A stretch of DNA of 64,000 nt from Solenopsis invicta (lineage: Eukaryota; Arthropoda; Insecta; Hymenoptera; Formicidae): contig NC_052671.1 in assembly GCF_016802725.1 (NCBI RefSeq), positions 5,333,001-5,397,000 of the forward strand. Reading direction: 5' to 3'. Positions 34,420 through 46,075 of the stretch are shown in pieces (the stretch's first letter is position 1; every line of letters starts with the position of its first letter). The translations under genes and the position numbers were made by a program. The notes under the pieces are model-generated. The model searched no databases, had not been told where the DNA came from, and saw nothing but the letters and a program-made list of their open reading frames with translations.

Positions 34420-35548
34420 AAAATTATTTTTGATCATCTTGCATAACAAGTCAATAAATCAGTGACACCGTTTTATCAATTTATTCCTATAAATGTGTAC
34501 ACTGAATCACAGGTATGTACACAATTATGTGAATGACATACATGTAATGACAAATGAAAGGAACATATTAAGAATTAAATAGAGTAACATCTCATTAATT
34601 GCAAATATTTCTACTTTAGATTTATATTTTTAACATCTTTTCTTCTTATAAATTTTTATCTTAAGGTACAGGAGGAAAAAGAAGAGGACGGAAACGGGGA
34701 CAAGGACGAGAAGATATTTTATAATTAGATTTAAGTCTTTTTGTTTTATTTATTTTTGTTTTTCAATTAATTAACTCCATAATATAGTATAAATTAAAAA
34801 CTAAAATAAAATTTTGTGTTAAAAAGTGTTTTCACACGTGTGTCTTGATATATACATATAAATTTGTTTTTTTTTATTTTCATAATAATTATCTATTACT
34901 AATACAAAGATATATCCATGTAAACATTTATAATTTGTGGTAATCAAAATAATAACATTATGTCCAAACAAATTTTAACTGTATAAATTTTAAATATATA
35001 AAAAGTTTTTTTTTTTTAATTTCTAATTGATCTGATCAATACAATTTTTGATTGCAAAAGATAACATTGTATTAGATAATGTTATTGTTGATGCGCAGAA
35101 TAACAAGATATTTAAATATAAATTCTACTACTGCACTATAAATACATGTTGAATAAGATTTAGAAAATTCTAAATTTCTTGTAAGTAGAAAAAGATAAAA
35201 CAGAGAAGAAATTATAAGAATAGTAATATATTCTCATACTGTCAGAAACACATTTCTGTTAGAAAAAAATCTGATAAATTTTCAATCAGAGTTGTTCAGC
35301 TAGTCAATAAGTAGCTTTCATTAATTTGATAATGATTATTTTGAATGCAATAATTTAAATTTGATTAACATAGTAAACACTGCAACTATCTTTATCATCA
35401 TCTCTCAATTTATATTAGTAAAATCAACAAGTACATAAATAGTCTTTTAATAATACTAAGTATATTATAGTATTATACTGTGTTATCTGCTGATTAAAAC
35501 TAATATAATTATCTATTCTTATTTATTTATAAAAACACAATTCTTGGA

Positions 35549-36160
35549 TTAATTATCAGTTGATAACTGACGAGAGAGATTCGGTCTTGATTTTATTTTA
35601 AATTTCTCATAATACAATCTTACTGCTTTTTCAAGTTGTAAAGATAAAGAATTTAATTTTTGTCCGTAAATATTTCTTGCAATCGTTTTCTTTTTTTTAA
35701 AAAAAGAAGCTATTTTAGCTTTGTAGATAGTCAATTCCGTTTAAAATCTGGATGATTTATCATAAAGTAAGCTCTTCAAGTTCTTTCAGCAATTCATTTT
35801 CCTTTTTAATCTTGTCTAATTAATTGATTTCTAACTATTTTTCTGATTTCAACTGCTCTTTCAATTTAGAAATTTGATCTAATTTCTGTGACACAAATCA
35901 AAATTATTAATGTAAATGTAATAATAATGTGAAAAATAGAAAAAAGAAACATCACTATTTAGATGCTATACTTTCGCTTGTTTCTTTCTTTATTTTCTTA
36001 TTTTTTTCAAGATCATCAGTTAATTTTATTTTGGTGCTTGTTGCTATATTTGTAACATGTTCAGTGACAGTAGGATTGTTAGACTCCAGTTCTTTTTTAG
36101 CTTTCTTTGCTTTCCGATTTTTCTTCATTTTCAATGCAGCTTTGAATGAATGGTTCAGAG
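35549..36160 (-). pseudogene. Decayed or split gene for a lysine-rich coiled-coil protein
   Basis: On the minus strand a 57-codon ORF from about 36129 starts MKKNRKAKKAKKELE and ends SESIASK. After an acceptor-like TGTGTCACAG near 35890 a coiled-coil-like stretch reads LDQISKLKEQLKSEK and, past two stops, LDKIKKENELLKELEEL. A further 61-codon ORF (35734..35549) reads YKAKIASFFKKKKTIAR and ends SRQLSTDN. Upstream (36180-36310) is a GC-rich patch with CACGTG. The pieces look like one coiled-coil gene interrupted by stops, but small introns could explain some breaks. The family was not recognised. Confidence 0.35.
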
Positions 36161-39100
36161 ATTTACTGAGTTACTGAGATCTGATAATCTCACGTGCTTG
36201 GAACTCGCTGACTCGCGTAAAAGAGGATCGGTCTGCGACTTTCATAAAAAAAATTTTTCTACATAGGCGCGAGTCGCGACCGCGCCTCTAGATAGCGGTG
36301 CCGCGTGCCAAGAATTTAAGGATAGTTCAAATAAAAGAACTCATTTTTGCCTGTGCTAAGAAAGAATCAATGTCAACTTCTTACAAGTCGGGTTTCGTAA
36401 AAGTCATACAAAATGTAAGCCGCTTTTATATCGGTACGGAATTTACAGAACGAAAATTATATTAGAACAATTTCTATTTATATGCGCATCTTGTGTACCG
36501 TGTCGTGAGTTAATCCGTAATAAAAGTTTCACTTTCCTATTTTCGTAATCGTGTCATACCGTGTTTAAAGTTATTGCTTTGAACGCAGCCATATTTGCAT
36601 GCCTATGTAGATGTTATGTGCAAGGATGTCTTTATTGCATATCATAAAAAGGAATCCATAAAGATCAGAAACTATGTGTAGTTACCAATCAATGAATTAT
36701 TCTCTATAGATAAATTTGTACATACACGGCATTGCAAACAACATGCGAACATTATGTATATTATGTATCCAATAATAAAACTGTAATTAAATGTTTCATG
36801 ATTAATAAATATTGCTAATTAATAATTTGACTAATTGAATTAAATTTTGGATAATTAAATTAAATCAATTATAATTCAGCTCAATAAATAAGAAAATTTA
36901 AAACTATCAATTAATACATGTCTAGATTCGTGGACAAGAATATTTCTATCGATTTTGATTGAGAATCTAATTTACAAATTAGAGGAATTATAATTTAGAA
37001 TGTAGTACATAGTGCATGTTTTTCAAGTAGACGCGTTATATAACGAGCTGGAGTTCGGAGGTGTCCGTACATTGTTCATCGAGATTGATGTTTAGCTAAA
37101 CGAGTTAAATTTAGACGAGAGCCCGAAAATGATGGACGGCCTTCTATATTGGCGCGCATCGGCTAAGGAGTGAAATCTTAATCGCGCGAAACAGTTCTGA
37201 CAGTCTCCCGCATAATACGGTGCATCTCGATGCAATTTCCAATCAAGCTTGATGGACTGGTGCATATTGATTTCGTAATGATCTTGAACCTGTACCTGTA
37301 TCAATACCTATATCACAGTGTCTCGACGTGTGTTATCTGGAACGGATCCGACGGCGTTTTTGTCAGGAAGTTACGCCTAACATCTACAATGCCTTAATAT
37401 AACTCGAGGTAGCGAAACTCGTTGCTTTCCAAGCAACATTAGCCGATGGTGGGATCTTGTCTTCTACCAATCCTGGAGCAGAAGATGTTCGCGGGAAGGT
37501 GCGACACGGTACACGCGAGTAATGGGTGGGGATTCGGTGATGCGGTTCCTGGAGGAATTTCGGGATCAAAGCGGCCCGAGAGCGCGAATCCTGCACCGCG
37601 TGATCCAGTCTACGATCGCACGTAGAGCGGCGAGGAACGCATTCCTGGATCCGAGTGATCTTCAAGACGGAAAGCTCAAAGTGTTTTTCATGTAATAACT
37701 TTTATAATCGGAAATAGATTGTCTTTAGCCTAACGGCAAAATACGCAATTAGTTCGTGAGAATCCAAGCGTTCGTGAGTACCGAATGTTATTCTTTGAAT
37801 GAAGATCGATCGATACGAGTTTACCAAAAAAATATCACAATGTTGTATACCGTTTGATTATAAGTCCGATTATCAAAAACACCGGTGCGATGTGGAAAGA
37901 AAGTAAGAATTGGTTGTTGTTATTTCTTGCACCCAAGTTCACGGAAATTCGAAAAGAACGATCGATACTTTATATATGAGAAATAAGAGAAAATTTTATC
38001 GAATAGTACAGTATAATTAGTGAGTATAATAGATTTTCTATGTCATAACACAGAGCTGCCCATACCGTCAAAAAAAAAAAAAAAATAATGCCAAACGCGG
38101 GCCACGAGACGACGAACCTTCTGATGACGTACCTCATCCTTATTCTTCTATTAATCTCACTTTGGGTATTATACTCGGGGTTGTTTTTTTAAGTACAACA
38201 GACATTCCTCACCATGGTGAGTTACGTCTATTACTGAATTTGAATCTAGTGCGTTTGAATCCCGTTTTTCGTTTTGAAAAATATATACATGTACTTGCAT
38301 CGAGTGTTTCAAGTATGTTTGCACTTTTTATTTTTTATTTTAATATTGCATGAAATAAAACCTTCTTAATTTTGCAATTAAAATTATTTAGATTAGTCGC
38401 TTTTATCATTTTTAAGATTATACGAGAAAAGTTACACACGCAGAATAAGACTATGGTTAAGAAGGTATTGTGTTAAGTTAGTCATTGAAATCTCCGAACA
38501 GTAAGCGGAATTCCATTATTCGTCTTGCCACGCTTCAGTCCTATCTACCTTATGATGTTTTCTATGTTGTTTATCAATTATTGATCAATTAGTAATCAGT
38601 TATTGTTGCGATAATTAGTTTTATCAGTGACAAATTGTTTATTAATAATAAGTGATCAACGTGAATTCAACACGCATTTAATAATATTTTGAACATGAAA
38701 CATTATATTTTAGGGTTGAACAAAGGAGAAAACACGTGTCGAAAGGCGGATGCATTCAGAGAATCCAAGATCGTCACGGACAACCTCTCGTTCGGAGCTC
38801 GCCAGTTCTCATTTATTACATTTTCATTTACAATCTAGGCGCCTGGAGACATGTTTATCCACGATAATCATCTTTGACTGTTAGTGACCGATTTCCGCGA
38901 TGGGAACTGTACAAAAATATATTTATCGGGCAACAGGAAAAATTTTCAAACTTTGTTTCACTATCGTGTCTCTCACTTCAATTTCTTGCCACCTCGTCGT
39001 GGAAATCGGCTATCTTAATATTACACTAATTATATCTCCTTAGATAATTAGTTATAAATACATTTTTTGAATTTAAAATAATATTTATTATTTCACGAGC

Positions 39101-40558
39101 GTTTACAGCTACAATTCGCATCGTCATTGAATTGTGCTCTCGTTTGAAGTTATATAAATATATCAGTTTGTTTCACCTGCGTTCGTGTATGTTCGGATGC
39201 TTCTCGTTTACCTTCAATTGCAATATTAAAAATGTACTATGAAAAGTTTCGAAAAATTTGTTTTGTAATATATACTTTCAACATACTGCAAACGATAAAA
39301 TAAAATCTCTTTGTTTGGAATGCGGACTAGAATTTATTTTGCTGTTACTTGCTATCGATCCGGAAATAACTCGTTATTTACCGTCAGCGAGGGGTGCGCA
39401 AAACGGACGGCGGATTACAAAAGGAGGACGTAATTGCGAAAAATGCGGATTTTGTTACGAGGTGCAAAATAGAGAGAGAACTTCTTAGAGATGTGTGGAC
39501 GACACCGCCCGCGGATGTGTGGGCGTTTCTCCAAAAATAGTCGGCGCTTCCAGCTCTCGAAGTTCGACCGTACGTCCGCGTAGAACTAAATCGGTATTTT
39601 CGACAGCGCACGCGAAAATAGACGACATGATTAGTACACATTTCAATGCTGGGTCGCAATTAGAGGGCTGTGTTAACGAAAAGCTTTCAAACGTTACGTA
39701 AAGCGGAGTTATCCCGATATCTCGGGTACGACTCGCGTATCGAATTACTCGCTCGTTGTATTCGAGCACTTTTCAAATACTCACTTTTACGATATAAATA
39801 TCTACTTTCTTTTGCACCGAGTGTCCGTTTTTTTCGCCTTCTTCGTTCGACAATTTATACGTCTCGTACATTCGCCAAATCAAATATCAAGTTTACTCTA
39901 ACAGATCACGTGTTTTCGTGAGCTTTTTTCATTTCTACAAATCTGCCATCTCTACTTGACCGTATCGGAATGTATTCCGTTATATTTGCACCCTGTTATT
40001 TCAAATGTGTTCTCTATATTATTAGTAGCACATTAACGGACAGGTGCGTGCAGGTGTGGATGACGAAACGTACAAGTTAAATGAGAGATGCCCGAGTACG
40101 AGAATTGACTTGTCGCATTATATAACTGATCGAATGATAATATCAAATATTAATTATAGATGTAATATTGCAATTTCTGGCTCCTCTTCTTTACATCTAT
40201 AATTGATATAAATTATTTGTTATATACAATTTAGTTCCAAAGTTCATCGCACGGTACCGTAGGACACTCGGCGTAGTAAATATTTTCACGGGCGCGGTCT
40301 TAAATGTTACGGCAGCGCTCCAGTAATCGCTCAAAATAGATCTAATCGCTCCAGATTCGTAGTTGCGCGATGCGGCATCCGCACACACCCGGCGTGTCCC
40401 GAGAGATGTTTTGCATGCTGTGGTGTAGCAATGCCAAATCGTCCCTCATTCAATCGTCTTTCCGATGTGGATGCGATCTAAATATCTAATTGTTTAATTT
40501 ATAAACTTAATTACGTTGTTTACCGTACCTCATTTGTGAAATTGTTGTCAGACGGTGA

Positions 40559-42907
40559 TTATTTTGATTTCTTGAACTTAGCGTGGAGAGCTAATCCTAT
40601 GTAGTAAAAAATCTCCAAGACGCTTATGAAACTGCATCCCAAGAAAAGATTAAATATTCCGCCCAGCGATGCTGAAAAGTTTTCCTCTTCTTTTAATTGG
40701 AACATTAAAATTGGTTACATGCAAATAAGAGCGATTGCTTACATAGCAAATATAATTCATCAGCAGCCGGGATTGTATCCATTTCTATAAATGTAGCGGA
40801 TTTCATAAATACTTTTAGAACTGACTGAGCTTTCGAAAGATTGTGACTGAAACAAATTTGATGTATAAATATATAATTTTACATATAAGTAGTTTTATAT
40901 AAATATATAAAAATGTCATATGGAGAGAGCATATATTTAAAGCAAAGTATATTTTAAAGCATATTTAAAAGCAATATTTCATGCGATATGTATTGAGTTG
41001 ATCAGAAAGTCTTTTCGCATTTTATGTAAAAAAAATTATTTTTCATGAAAAGCATTTTTACTTTAATTGTCATATTAGTCTCCGCCTCATCTAATGATAT
41101 TCTCCCATCGATCTACAAGTTTGAACATTCCGTCCTTAAAAAAGGCATTAATACTGGAATTAAAGGAAAGATCCTCTCTTTGGAAAATCAAAATATGAGA
41201 AAACTTTCTGATTAACTTAATATTTTATTTCATATATTGTTTTGTTATAACTTACTATAACTTGGGATTGAAATCGTGATCACCATTTAACGGAAGAGTG
41301 AGACTTTGTAAATCGTATGATATACTTCGACATGGAACTAAACATTCACATGTTAAATTTTCTCTAACTACATTTTCAATAATCCGTATGTTGTTTGCGT
41401 TCTCATAAAGACATGAAAAATCTTCCCAGTCACAAAGCTACAAAGATACATTAATTTTATAGTACTCTTATACTTGGAAATTTATTATAAGAATACATTA
41501 ACCTTTTCATGCTTAGTGAGACACACACACACACACATCCCGGATTTTCAAATTTTCGTAACTTCCACAAAAATAAAGATAGTGACTTTATTTATTAGTG
41601 GGTTTATTTTAAAAATAAAGAATAGAACTTTTCACAAAAAACCTTTATAAATTTTATTTCTTTATCTGCATATTTTGTCACATGATCGTAAAATGGGGTA
41701 AAAGAAAAATACATGTATTTTTAAAATTAAAATAACACATTTTTTCTGAGTGAAAAAAAGTTATTGCTTAATTTCCCAAATAATTTACCTATTATGTAAT
41801 TATTTAATTTAATAATTTCAATAATTTCAGCCATTGTTATATTTACACTAAGTAATTAATTATTAAATTAACAAATTAACAACTAATCAGAAACGAGGAA
41901 AAGAGGCTTCAAATTAGATAACATGCTAAAGTTACAACAGAGAGATTTGAGTAAAACTTGTGTTGATATGTTGATTCATTATTTTAAATTTTGAAATTTT
42001 GATTACAAATTTATAATTAGCGACCCTAAGAATCTATAATAAGATGTAAATTGAATGTTAATTATAACTAGAAAAAAGTTAAGCATGAAAGGGTTAATTT
42101 ATAGAATCTAATTTAAAGAAATCATGTTATTATAAAATCTTATTTTAAAGTTACCTTTAAAGAATATTTTTTAGCCATAGGCGTGTAATAGAGTGGCACG
42201 CAACCACAGGCATTGAGAACAGCCCGGATAGAGCAGCTAGTAAAGCAGTTGGGATATCGATACGAAGGAAAGTATTTTAATTTAATGTGATCATCATCTG
42301 CGCAAACCGGAACCAATTTACCTTGATCATTTTCTTCATAATACCCTTTGAGCTTTTGCTTGCGATGTGGAATTACAGCAATCTATATCGAATCAAAATA
42401 ATCAGATACGCGAAATATCTAGGAAATGCTTGATTGAAGATTTGTTTGTAATAACACTTTTAACAAATCTAAATCGATTATTACATATATGAAAATATAT
42501 AACCTGTAATTCTTGTTTTGCTTGCAAAATGTGTCTAGGAGCTATGGTGGTGACATATTCCAGAGGATGATGAGGGAACAACTATCGAAAATAAAAATAT
42601 ATAATAACAAATATATATTATAAATATATAAATATATAATATAAATATATAATATATATTAACGTTTGTTTTGAATACCGATTTGAAGAAATATGGAGAC
42701 AAATATTTAGACTAGTAATCGTAAATGTAATTCTTTTCTTTCCATTTGATTATTTGCAATTCACATATATATGTATACGTAGGGTAGTTCTTGTATTGGT
42801 CGCTATGATGTTTGAGATATTTTCGATAAATTGGCGACAAAGTGTTTTGAGCAAACGTTTATTAATTTTGAAGGTGATAAGTCAGTTTGTTACAATTTTT
42901 ATGCACT

Positions 42908-42976
<69 letters not shown>

Positions 42977-45351
42977 TCTGATACATATTTCGAGATAAAG
43001 TATAAAATAAAACTGTTTGTCTTTTTGATAACTGTATCTTAGTATTTTTATTCACAGAACAATAAAATAAACCAATTCGTGGAATACTTAGTTGCTTTAC
43101 ATTATTTGTTTCCTTTAAAATCAGTAAACCTTTGTTCAAATATTTTGTCGTCATTTCATTGAAAATATCTTACAAATCATGGCGACTGAGAATGAGAATG
43201 ATCCTATGAGAAATAAAAATTAACGTGTCACGTTAATAATACATCTGTCAATTTCATACCAGAAGGCCGACGGAATTTGTTGAATATTTAATATATTTAT
43301 CTTCTTCGACCGCGTTATCATCATCTTCGATTAAAAATTCTCGGTGTAGAATGACACGAAGACCGGTATGTGGTCCGAACAAAGGAGTTTTGAGAAGATC
43401 ATCGTGCTTTTTGTCTCTAATTTAATCGAAACAAAGTGATGCACAATCAAGTCATAATAATATGTAATTAATATGTAATTAAGCAGACGTAATTACCTGC
43501 CAATTGCTATGCATTCTTCGAGAAGATAATTGAAAGAGCAACATATACCTTTAAAAGTGTAAGATACTTTGAACAGTTCGCTACAATTTCTTTCAGTGCC
43601 ATCCCACATACAGGTTTCGAATAGGTCTTCGCAAGGTCGCAAAGCTTGTACTAGGTTTAGTAGCGTCATATTGTTTGTCTTTAACAATAATTTCAAGTCT
43701 TTCGAGTAATCCCTACCACCAGGAATGTCCACATTCGAGAATGCAGGCCCATATCTAATAGAAATTCCGTATTCTATTATTATTTTAAATATAAATTTTA
43801 GATATTGCACAAGTTGTTTCTACGTAGAATTGCAATTAGGATCGTCTACGAATTGCGTGTACTGTTTATGAAAAAATACATGTACCTCACTAGGAATCTC
43901 CCTCTAGTCTCAGTCATATTAGGTGGTAAGGTCAAACTTTCGAATACTTTTCTGCGCCTTTTAGCCATCGGTGGTAGTAAGGGACAAATAGTAATAGCTG
44001 GAAAGGGGGCATCAAATACTGGAACGTAAAATGATTTAATGATGGTCCGGGTTGGATTATTGCTGTAACGTTGCCAGAATTTCTGCAGCAGCATAGTTAA
44101 GACTAAAAAAATAATGTGGCTTACATTTCACATTTTATATTAAATAATGTAGGTAGTACCTTAGTAGCACAATATTGACAAATTCATTGGCGCAATATTC
44201 GCCCAATATTGTGCCCATAAATAATGCTATTAGGGTAATTAATAATCAACTTGAATTAAGTTATTATTAATTCTTTAACTGATATTTATAATTGATTTCA
44301 AATCCGTCTTAAAATGCTAATACGGTTCTTTAATTGGTTGATGACATTTTAAAATAATACTTGAGATTTTAAGAAAGGGCTATAAATTCCAATCTTTAAG
44401 TACTACATGGTTTCTTTAAACAGTCTTTTGCGACAAAACATATTTTACATACATATATATACATAGAACGTTTTCTGTAACTTAATTATTTACAATATTT
44501 CTATTATTTTTAATAAAACAAAAAAATATCAAAAGAAAAAGTTGTTTGTTTCAAAGGACAAATAAAAGAAAAATAATTTTTTTAAGAGCATACTTTGAGA
44601 TTTCTATGTCATCACTATGTTTTTACAAATAAAATTATATGATTTTTTTATTGTGTAAAAATAATATGAGTTAATCTGCGTATACAACTATTAAAGCAAA
44701 TTTAATGAAAAATTAATATTTTACGAGATATGTAGTTTATTATTGCATATTTTGACATAGGCTAAAAGCAAGTAATATGGAATATGCTACTAATATGGAA
44801 AAGTGACTTTTTAAAGAAAACACTTCATAGAGATGACATATTACGTAATAAAAGTATATAATTTAAATTTTGTATTCAAATAATTTATATAAACTGATCT
44901 TCTTCAAAAATTAATTTTATCATTATTTATCACCTTTCAGATTATGCAACTCTTGTCAGGAAAATTTTTTGCAAATTGCTTTCTTTTTAAGATCTTCTAT
45001 TTCCATAAAAAAAAGTGAGACAGTATATAATGCAAGTAATGATCTTTCTAACTGTTACCTACATACAAAACTGCAGATCATGATTACAGTCCAGAAGATT
45101 TTTTCGATAATGCTGGGTTTTAGTAAATTACTGAAGTATTTGATGCCATTAATCGAACTATTTTCCAAATATTCGTTCAAAAGCTGATGAGTAACCTCTT
45201 TTTTAGTGTTTGCTATTGGATTACTTCTATTATACAATTTTATATGAGTGTTGTTGAATTGATTTCTTCTCATTCCTCTCGAAGCTTCTATATCATCCAC
45301 TATAATTCTCTTCACCATATGTCTCTTACGTTGTAGATTATTCGACATCAT
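40559..45351 (-). CDS. Pickpocket-type DEG/ENaC sodium channel subunit (nine exons)
   Basis: Amiloride-sensitive-type sodium channel subunit of the plasma membrane; subunits assemble as trimers. Exons: 45351..45063, 44102..43886, 43754..43497, 43416..43260, 42581..42504, 42382..42155, 41437..41256, 40846..40743, 40671..40559, total 541 aa with every junction in phase. TM1 is about residues 84-104 (KIFWTVIMICSFV). It is followed by PFPAITICPLLPP, the post-TM1 family motif. The extracellular cysteine-rich domain includes CEDLFETCMW, GICCSFNYLLEEC, CFTSCSIRAVLNACGCVP and CECLVPCRSISYD. TM2 is about 505-530, with GGIFNLFLGCSFISVLE, where G-C-S is the selectivity-filter G-x-S. The first donor (T|GTAGGT at 45062) was chosen for frame. 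Known roles of the family are mechanosensation, chemosensation and liquid clearance; which applies cannot be told. The start is only about 0.7 kb from the Pka-C3 stop. Confidence 0.92.
40995..41218. mobile_element. Short mariner remnant in a pickpocket intron
   Basis: Ends GTTGATCAGAAAGTCTTTTC and (inverted) GTTAATCAGAAAGTTTTCTC. The minus-strand interior still reads like the C-terminus of a mariner transposase (FFKDGMFKLVDRWENII) before a stop. Heavily deleted. Confidence 0.7.
42910..42976. repeat. (AC)n(AT)n microsatellite in pickpocket intron
   Basis: About 22 AC units followed by about 10 AT units. Confidence 0.97.
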
Positions 45352-46075
45352 GATGCAAGCACTAGGAAACTTTTAGTTTTCTCAATATTCTTTTGATGTT
45401 CACCACTTACAAAATATTTTGCACAGAACGGTTCGCTTGGTAATGCTTCTTCTACGATGCGTTGCTTTACACTGTTGTTTGATCAGAATCACGTTGATTT
45501 TATCGTTTCACGTAGAAAGTTGTGTGTGCTGCGATCAAACATATAGCGTGTCAAGGCTGACTTTAAATAATCTATTATATTTTGCAAAATTAATGAAATA
45601 TAGACGATGGTAAATCTGATAATCAGATAAACGCAGTACTTTAAACAGATTGATTTTCCGACGAACGCGCGATTAAAAGAATAAAACAATTCCGTTATTA
45701 TTTAAAATACAACACAGCAACGTACATACATGGCGACATAAGGTCTTCTGACTTTTTTACTGTTTTAAGAGAAACAGATGAGTTGAGATTTAAAACGTAC
45801 ACTTAAACTTGACTGTTCAACCTTTATTTACAGAATCTCACGAAAACAACGAGGAGGAATGCCTAGCCTATCGTACGTACAAATAAATAATACGCAACAA
45901 AATTATAAAAAGTTACCTATGTACAGAATGGAAAATTAATTATTATCAACGTATCAATCAATCGTGAGTGTTCTATACCACAAAATAAGTTCTTTTAGTT
46001 AGCGCGGTGCCCTTGATGAATTTGTGAATTGTGTAGAATATTTGTGACTATTCAACGGTGTCGTCACATTAGCTG
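45352..46075. other. Short spacer between pickpocket start and Pka-C3 stop
   Basis: About 720 bp that must contain the pickpocket promoter and the Pka-C3 3' UTR. No other gene seen. Confidence 0.6.

Larger units (their letters stand above)
32782..40558. other. Intergenic region between sulfotransferase and pickpocket
   Basis: 33000-34120 is AT-rich 3' flanking sequence with poly(A)-signal-like AATAAA. 34420-35540 is AT-rich with nothing seen. About 36980-37740 is a GC-richer patch open on both strands. 38600-40480 is mixed sequence with a CpG-rich stretch at about 39360-39720 but no recognised exon. Confidence 0.45.
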
